From positions 562,179 through 626,178 of the forward strand of contig FJOG01000023.1 in NCBI GenBank assembly GCA_900073065.1: a DNA stretch of 64,000 nt, written 5' to 3'. Made by a program: the position numbers and the translations under genes. The stretch is from Phialocephala subalpina. Its lineage: Eukaryota; Ascomycota; Leotiomycetes; Helotiales; Mollisiaceae. Shown here in pieces: positions 58,093 to 64,000 of this stretch. The notes below the pieces were generated by a model. The model was not told the origin of the DNA. It was given only the letters and a program-made list of their open reading frames with translations, and ran no database searches. Each line of letters starts with the position of its first letter. Positions within the stretch are counted from its first letter, which is position 1.

Positions 58093-59810
58093 CTACTCGG
58101 TTCTCTTCCTTGGCGTGGGCAAACTAAACCAACACCCAAGCATACAAAAAAACAACCCAATCGCGATAGGATGCAACACGAAAGTCCCAGCAGCTTGTGC
58201 CAAAATGCCAGTCGTAAACGGCGCCACCGCACCCCCAGAACTCCCAAACGCACTAATAACACTCAAACTACTAACTTGCTCACTCCTCCTAATCATTTTA
58301 CTAAACACAGTCGTAGCACAAGGGTACACAGGTCCTAGTACTAACCCTACAATAGCAACCGCAACCGCATCCCCAATAATATTCGGCACGAACCAAATTA
58401 GTAATTCGAAAGCTGCAGCTCCAACAATCATGATATATACGAAGCGTTTTTCACCGATGAGGTGAGCGGGGTGGGAGAGCAGGAATCGACCGAGTGTGAT
58501 CCCGCCCCAGAATCCGGAGGTTACGTAGCCGACTGCTGAAGGGTTGCCGTGGCGGGTTGTGATCAGGAAGGAGATTACCCATCCCGAGATGGACACTTCG
58601 GCGCCTTGGTAGGCGAAGATGAAGAGGGCGCCGAGGATGACTGTCTTGGATTTGAAGGCTTGGAGCATGGAGGTCATTTGTTGCTTGATGTGGGAGGTGG
58701 GTGCTTCGACTGATGTTGGTGCATTTTGTGTTCGTGATGCGACTCTTTCTGTGGTGGTGAGGAGGGTGGAGTTGGATTCGGATTCGAAGTGCCAGAAGGA
58801 CCAGCCTGCGAAGACGAGGTTGAAGATTGTGACTGAGAGAGGTAGAAGGTAGTACCGACTCCAGAGGCCTCCTGTGGAGACCATTGCGGTGGCGATCACT
58901 GGACGGAGAAGTCAGCAAAGCTTCATTAGTGTAGGATGGGAACAGGGGAAGCCCATTCCAAGTCCCTCGTGACGTCAAATCTCCATAGGTAACAGGTAGA
59001 GGCAACCCAAGAGAACAGATTATGCTTACGCGGTCCAATAGTGCCACCAACCCCATAAGATCCATGCATCGCACCCAGCATCTTCGTCCCATTATGAAGA
59101 TTCACCGCAAACGTATTCCCCATAGCCAGATTGATAGCCATACCTAACCCCAGAAAGAAAAAGCAAACAACCACAACCGGGAACAGAGGCGTGCAGACAA
59201 TCGGTAAAAATCCAATGCTCATCAAAGTCTGAGCCACCATCAACGTCTTCGCCCTACCAAGACGTGCACGCAAAGCATCGACGATGAAAGCCGCAGAGAT
59301 GAATCCAATTGCGTTTGTAACGAAAATCAGAGAGACGATCGCGTAGCCGATATTATAATGCCTAGATCATCATTAGCATGAAGTTCAGCTTCAAGGAATG
59401 CGTCCATACTTCTCAATATAAGGAATCAAAGCACCAGGTGCCGAATCATTGAGCCCATTACCAAAGTTCATCAAACAAACAGAAAGCATTCTAAATCTAT
59501 TCATCGGCGGGTTCGAAAAGCTCTGCAACACATCGACACCATCTTGTTCATTTGGGGTTGCGGGCCTGCTCATCTCAAGGTCATTGGGCACTCGAGGAGT
59601 CTGGTATCCGGAAGGAGTATCTGATCCTGAGCCTGAAGGCCCATTGAGCTTCGCGCCCCATTGTAGGTTGTCGAGCTCAAGAGGTTCGGGAACAGAATGG
59701 TAGACTCGAGGAAGTGCCTTTTGAGGGGCAATTGGGATTTCGTGAGTTTCTTCGCTGACTGACGACTTGGATTCGAAGCCGATGAAGGCACCGAACGCGT
59801 AGCTGCTCAT
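58093..59810 (-). CDS. MFS transporter (BSC6 / fucose-permease-like)
   Basis: Predicted 12-helix major facilitator of unknown substrate. Exons 59810-59410, 59361-59030 and 58898-58093 (introns 48 and 131 nt) give 512 aa. A ~100-residue cytosolic N-tail (MSSYAFGAFIGFESKSSVSE) precedes helix 1. NFGNGLNDSAPGALIPYIEK and HYNIGYAIVSLIFVTNAIGF, joined across the first splice, match the subgroup with N-D-[GS]-A-x-G-A-L-I-P-Y near helix 1. GLGMAINLAMGNTFAVNLHN and GAMHGSYGVGGTIGPLIAT follow, then the second six-helix half (FAYQGAEVSISGWVISFL, GYVTSGFWGGITLGRFLL). The protein ends in a basic tail (TPRKRTE). The second intron was fixed by the GPL/IATAM join. Confidence 0.85.
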
Positions 59811-60473
59811 GTTGGGGAGTATTTGAATATATGAAAGTATCCCAGCAGAATTCTGGAAATTTGGAAATTTCCATTCGCGTTCCCTACTGGGAAATATAAT
59901 CGAGAACCAACGAAGATAAGAAAATTTGAATTGGTAAGAGGCTTGCGGCAGTGAATTGAACAGATGAAGAGTGGGAGCGGCTGAGAAAGGAAGAAACTCA
60001 GGTTTAAAATCTAGCTCTTAGGTGCCACCTCGAAACGATCCAAACATCAAGACCCACCACTAGCGGACCGATAGAGACCCTGCGGAGAGCCAGACAAGTA
60101 TGACTGCAAGCTGTGGAGGCGTGCCTGGTTTGAATTGGTGGATAAGAGGCCGGTGTAAGAACCCCTCCGCGAATGTTCGTGCGAGAGAAGTACCTTCGTG
60201 ATCCACGTCTGCTGAAAAATCCAATGCATTGGTGTTTGACCGTCCAATAAGGTAGGTTTTTCGAGTCATTGGCTCGGTGAACCTTCCGCTTTGCGGCGGA
60301 ACAATTCTCCGATGTCCCGCAGTCTCGAATAAAATTTCCCAAAGCTCAGGAACATGTTCGCAGAACCTCCTTCGAATACAACCAACGACGCACAATCCGT
60401 TGTCACTTCCCCGCTACGGTCCAGAACCTCAACGCTGACCAGATTGGTCTCGAATTTCCTGTGATAAAGCATC
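59811..60473. other. Divergent intergenic region, MFS transporter / EIF1AD
   Basis: 663 bp. A minus-strand frame (60266-60667) is antisense to EIF1AD exon 1 and is a shadow. The stretch should contain both promoters. No site is recognised. Confidence 0.4.
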
Positions 60474-60942
60474 ATGGGTCGACCAAAGCGGAACGTCTTC
60501 GCAGCTGCAGAAGAGACTTCTACCCCGCCATCTGCTCTGACTGCTACACAATCCATTGCTCGCGTTATCAAAGCCGAAGGAAACAGCTTGTACTCCTGCG
60601 CATTGCCAGACAAAAAGACCATCCTAGCCGAGCTTCCATCCAGATTCCGCAATACCATCTGGATCAAGAACGGAGGTTATGTTTTGATTGACACCAAGGA
60701 GGCAGATGTCCGACAGAACAAAATCGGCGGAGAGATCCTAAATGTCGTTCGCGACGAGCATATGTGGAGGAAGGAGGACTATTGGTGTGCTGCTCCTTCT
60801 TTCGTGTGAGGAGGCCAACTTGCTAATGTCGTGTGACATTAGGCCCAAAGAATTCGTGAAGGCGTCTGCATATCCCGAAGACTCGGACGAGGAGGAATCG
60901 ACCGTTGGCAAGATGCCCCCTTCTGACTCGGAAGACGAATAA
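60474..60942 (+). CDS. EIF1AD: EIF1AD-type S1-like RNA-binding protein
   Basis: Small OB-fold (eIF1A/S1-like) protein. The animal EIF1AD (haponin) acts with nuclear RNA and late 40S maturation; the fungal role is less clear. Exons 60474-60784 and 60843-60942 (58-nt intron) give 136 aa. It begins MGRPKRNVFAAAEE, followed by LTATQSIARVIKAEGNSLYS. The fold core is LAELPSRFRNTIWIKNGGYV, and the domain ends with GEILNVVRDEHMWRKEDYW/PKEF, rebuilt by the splice. The acidic C-tail (DSDEEESTVGKMPPSDSEDE) is typical. Its stop lies 31 bp from the convergent ALG3 stop. Confidence 0.92.
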
Positions 60943-60973
60943 GGCGGATGTCGTTCGGCGAGAATGCAAGTCC

Positions 60974-62394
60974 TCAAGTCAGCTTCTTAGAAGCCCCTCC
61001 CTCCCCCTTCGGATTAACAAAGTCCTTCCTCGTCCCCCACCACACACTCGCAACCTGCGCGAACAAAACACCAACAACCACCTTCGAGCTGAGATCCGTA
61101 CTCGGATACACATTCCAAGCCCACTCCTGCACACCCCAAATCGCATACTGCAACACCGGGTGCATACCACTCCGCCAAAGAAGGAACGGTGTAGCCAATG
61201 CAATATAAGCATAAAACTGGTAATGCAGAGATCGTGCAAAAAGTATGCCAACAGCGTTGGCAGTCAAGATAGTCGTGAGGATATAGTTCGGCGAGACTCG
61301 AATTGAAATAGCATGCTGCATCTTCCCACACGGTTCTTGGAACTTCAGCGCATTGCCAACTAATTCCAGAACTGGCTTTTCCGTCATTCTCAACCATCGT
61401 GTGGTAGCGAATAGAGCGAGGGTGCTGATATGTCCTACGAGCAAAGAATATGAAAACTCCTTGCTTAAGAACGTTTCTTCACCAACAAATCTCCAATTGA
61501 CAGTCCATTTGAACAAAAATTGCCTCGAGAATTCGAAAGCCCTGCTCAGGTATCCCATAGGATTCGCCGGGAGGAAAGGGAAAGCAATAACAATCTGCAA
61601 TTGTAGCATAAGCCATGCTTGCTTGAGACTGGCTTGTACACCTCTTGCGAGGAATAGTATAATCCCTATAGCCGGAAGTGCCAATAGTAATGACATCTTG
61701 ATCCCCAATCCCCAGCTATATGCCATGCTCCCTAGTGTCCATATCCTTCGTTGGAAAATGTAGATCGCGACCCAGAGGAAGAAGACGGCGAAACAATCGT
61801 TGAAGAGGCGGAGGACGAAGATACTATGTAGTCGTTTTGAAAGTATAAGCATCGGGAGGATGTAATGCGGTGCCTGTTTTTCAATTAGCTATTTGCACAC
61901 TTCCCCCTTTTTTTTTCAAGAGAGAGAAAGTACCTTGGCCTTTCTATAGCAAGACATAACAATCGAAATAGTCCCCAAATACAAAACCCCGAAAATCCTC
62001 TGTGCCAACAGAATATTCGTTCCTTTATTTGTAACATGATATAACACCCAATAGATAATCACATGTGCAGCTGGATACACAAGAGGCCCTGTCCCTCCTT
62101 TGATCTTGGTATAGTCTCGTTCGCCTTCGATGTATTGTGAGACTTGCTCCATGTAGGCTTTCCAGTCGATTTCTGTGTCTGCCATGATTGTTAGTGAGGG
62201 ATTGGGATAGGGGAGGGAAGGGGGAGCGAACAAGAGACTTTGAATATTATAGCACTGGTCAAAAATGCATCTGCGAGTAAAAGCAGAGGAGGCACAAATC
62301 TCGACAATGGATGCTCGCCCATAGCCAGGTCCCTCACTTGTCGCAGATAGCCCACCTGCCTTGGGAACTCATCTTCGTTCTTTTCGGTCGCCAT
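60974..62394 (-). CDS. ALG3: Dol-P-Man:Man5GlcNAc2-PP-Dol alpha-1,3-mannosyltransferase
   Basis: ER-lumen mannosyltransferase that adds the sixth mannose to the dolichol-linked N-glycan precursor. Three exons (62394-62232, 62178-61934, 61873-60974; introns 53 and 60 nt) give 435 aa. The second exon holds the ALG3 signature [20 protein letters not shown] then [18 protein letters not shown]. The first donor (GTTCGC after KVSY) was chosen because it yields [13 protein letters not shown], close to the family's KVPYTEIDW. Multiple hydrophobic spans follow ([38 protein letters not shown]). The [13 protein letters not shown] and [19 protein letters not shown] blocks are conserved. The C-terminus KKLT lysines would fit ER retention. 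The start ATG at 62394 gives MATEKNEDE. Confidence 0.93.
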
Positions 62395-62647
62395 TTCGTC
62401 CAATGTTCCTGGAATATGGAAATTATGAACAGAGATTCAAAATATGTACGAGATGATTAAAAAAAGCTGACGCGGATCCGGACACGCATCTGAAGCTCAA
62501 GCTTAAGGAGGCTTGCAGGGATGAAGCACGACAGGCGGACGAGGCTGCCGGAATTGCAGCGGGCCGGTTCGTCATCAACTGCACCTCAAAGTTCCAGAGT
62601 TCTGGGAACTTCACAATTACAAGCTTCACTCTTACAAAATTTGGACA
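62395..62647. promoter_or_regulatory. Divergent promoter, ALG3 / mitochondrial coiled-coil protein
   Basis: 253 bp between divergent start codons. No specific site is recognised. Confidence 0.4.
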
Positions 62648-63109
62648 ATGTATTCATTACGATCAGCAACAGCTCGAGGAGCTCGCTCATCAATCTTCAC
62701 AAAATGCCTCTACCTTCAATCACCCTCAGCCTTCCGGACATTCTCCCACCTCTCCAAACCAACCCTCCTCCCGCCCCGCCAGCTCCCTCCAATCTCATGT
62801 CTCCCCATCCTCACCTCTCGCCCATACGGAACAAAATCCTCAGCCGACACCCTCATAGAAACAATAACCGACCAATACTCCACCGCACGAGACGAATTCG
62901 AAATCGCCGCCGAAGAAACAGAGAAGAAAACCGTGTATGCCGCCGATGACCGCGCCGCAGCAAGAGATGAGCTGGATAAATTGAAGGGAATGTATGAGGA
63001 TGCTTTGAGGGGGAGTGATGGGGAGGAGATTAAGGGTAGGATTGGACAGAGGATTAGGGAGTTGGATAATGCTGTTAGGGCGATGGAGGAGAGTACTTTG
63101 GAGCATTGA
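62648..63109 (+). CDS. Small mitochondrial coiled-coil protein, function unknown
   Basis: Not recognised. Intronless 153-aa frame. The N-terminal ~65 residues are Arg/Ser/Leu-rich without acidic residues (MYSLRSATARGARSSIFTK, RTFSHLSKPTLLPPRQ, LTSRPYGTKS), as in a matrix-targeting presequence. The rest is a charged helical region with heptad-like spacing (TARDEFEIAAEETEKKTVYA, RAAARDELDKLKGMYEDALR, IGQRIRELDNAVRAMEE). Its length is close to small assembly-factor or inhibitor-type mitochondrial proteins, but no specific family motif is seen. A frame at 62521-62949 overlaps out of frame and is a shadow. Confidence 0.7.
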   Translation: MYSLRSATARGARSSIFTKCLYLQSPSAFRTFSHLSKPTLLPPRQLPPISCLPILTSRPYGTKSSADTLIETITDQYSTARDEFEIAAEETEKKTVYAADDRAAARDELDKLKGMYEDALRGSDGEEIKGRIGQRIRELDNAVRAMEESTLEH

Positions 63110-63576
63110 GTAGGTGGAAAGGGGAGTGAGGGAGTGAGGAAAGAGGATTATAAGTGAGAGAAGGAAGAATGAGAGGGAAAGTTGGGGGATTGAATATAGG
63201 ATCTGTGAAGGATGATTTGAAACGACAAGATGCATTATGTTGCACTGAAAGGCGTCCACTTGAACTTCACTCATGGAATATGGAGAACTTGTACGAAGAG
63301 AGATCTGTAAGATGAGAGAAGCATCTGTAAGATTCAGGAGGCTTGTATTGAGCATGTAGAGCGGGTATCATAAAATACAAGCAGTGAAGCGTGCGCTGAG
63401 TTGCACTTATGCCGCAACTAAAGGGGTATTCCGTTCTCCATCCATCGACAAACGAGAACGCCGAAGGGCAATAGAACTCCCCAAACTCCAATTTCAGATA
63501 GCAACCCTTAAATACGAAAGCACGTCAATCTAGAGATCGGTGAATGCTCCCTGCTCAGCAGCAGAGCCAACAGTGC
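63110..63576. other. Convergent intergenic region
   Basis: 467 bp between two convergent genes. Purine-rich GGGAGTGAGGGAGTGAGG repeats lie at about 63121-63138. No gene is supported. Confidence 0.4.
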
Positions 63577-64000
63577 TCAAAGGTCCACATCAGTCTCTTC
63601 AGGCTCGTCCTCCAGCTCATCCTTAATCGACATGGTGTAATTCCTCGCCATGATGACCGTATAAGCAATAGCAAATCCGTTCCAAACGTCCATAGGCTTG
63701 TCCTTGAAGTCGAAATGTGTCAAATGCTTGACTTTCGCTTCTGGATCAGCGGCGTCCATCGTGGTGAAGATTACCATGGTCCTAGCGACAATGATTCCAT
63801 AGAGAAGTGGTGGCTGTCTCCTGTATTTCTCGACCTGGCCAACTTCATTGATGTGCTCCTCATCCAACGCCAAATTTTCGCGGTGCCTCTCAGCTAAGAA
63901 CTTCATCTGGTCTTCGATGGCTGCACTGATCGTACTTGTTGCTTCGTGTGGTTTAGCGGCAACGACAACCAGGACTGGTAGGAAGCGCTTTTGGTGATAG
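63577..64000 (-). CDS. Unrecognised protein, 3' portion, runs off the window
   Basis: The minus-strand frame is open from the window edge (64000) to the stop at 63577, giving at least 141 codons. The visible C-terminus includes KRFLPVLVVVAAKPHEATST, SAAIEDQMKFLAERHRENLA, YRRQPPLLYGIIVARTMVIF and HFDFKDKPMDVWNGFAIAYT, and ends in an acidic tail (DELEDEPEETDVDL). No family is recognised. The Met at 63906 is probably internal, because the frame continues upstream with coding-like composition. The 5' part lies outside. Confidence 0.75.
   Translation of the reverse strand, partial: YHQKRFLPVLVVVAAKPHEATSTISAAIEDQMKFLAERHRENLALDEEHINEVGQVEKYRRQPPLLYGIIVARTMVIFTTMDAADPEAKVKHLTHFDFKDKPMDVWNGFAIAYTVIMARNYTMSIKDELEDEPEETDVDL

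Overview
The window is a piece of nuclear genome from a filamentous ascomycete (Pezizomycotina, perhaps a leotiomycete; that finer placement is a guess). The basis is the gene content: a fungal-architecture PKC1 with HR1, C2 and C1 domains, MDV1, SHE9/MDM33, a secreted GH35 beta-galactosidase, a Fus1-type SH3 membrane protein, 2EXR proteins and a BTB-family relic. The introns also fit: mostly 48-90 nt, with GTRWGT donors and CTRAC-like branch sites. There are two assembly gaps, 4782-5367 and 56830-57436.

Layout. 1-2351 is gene-poor and repeat-rich. It holds a 655-bp TA-flanked inverted-repeat element with an 8-bp minisatellite in its loop. A two-exon flavin monooxygenase (2352-4126) follows. 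4127-7050 contains a gap and a DPB3-like histone-fold gene whose 5' part is duplicated in tandem and whose histone-fold core is missing. 7385-17755, all on the minus strand, carries U2A'/LEA1, VPS15, an unrecognised 117-aa hydrophilic protein and two tandem 2EXR proteins. 17756-20831 is almost empty. 20832-22920 is the Fus1-like SH3 protein.

24271-41763 is a dense housekeeping block: GMP synthase, BCP1, chorismate mutase, MDV1, beta-galactosidase, SHE9, a HAD polyol-phosphate phosphatase, the Rieske protein and CCT1. 42892-45198 is a decayed multi-exon gene with a perfect Zn2Cys6 spacing. 46124-54787 holds prolyl-tRNA synthetase, PKC1 and an acyl-CoA dehydrogenase. 55426-56511 is a broken BTB gene. 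From 58093 to the end come an MFS transporter, EIF1AD, ALG3, a small mitochondrial coiled-coil protein and the 3' part of an unrecognised gene that runs off the window.

The genes do not form a pathway cluster. They are mostly conserved single genes interrupted by lineage-specific or decaying ones. Mitochondrial functions recur (MDV1, SHE9, RIP1, acyl-CoA dehydrogenase, the 153-aa protein), and several convergent neighbours lie only 31-79 bp apart. No new biological system is visible. The best leads are the broken DPB3-like locus, the Zn2Cys6 relic, the tandem 2EXR pair and the inverted-repeat element. Exon coordinates were derived by hand from splice consensus and reading frame, with no transcript support.
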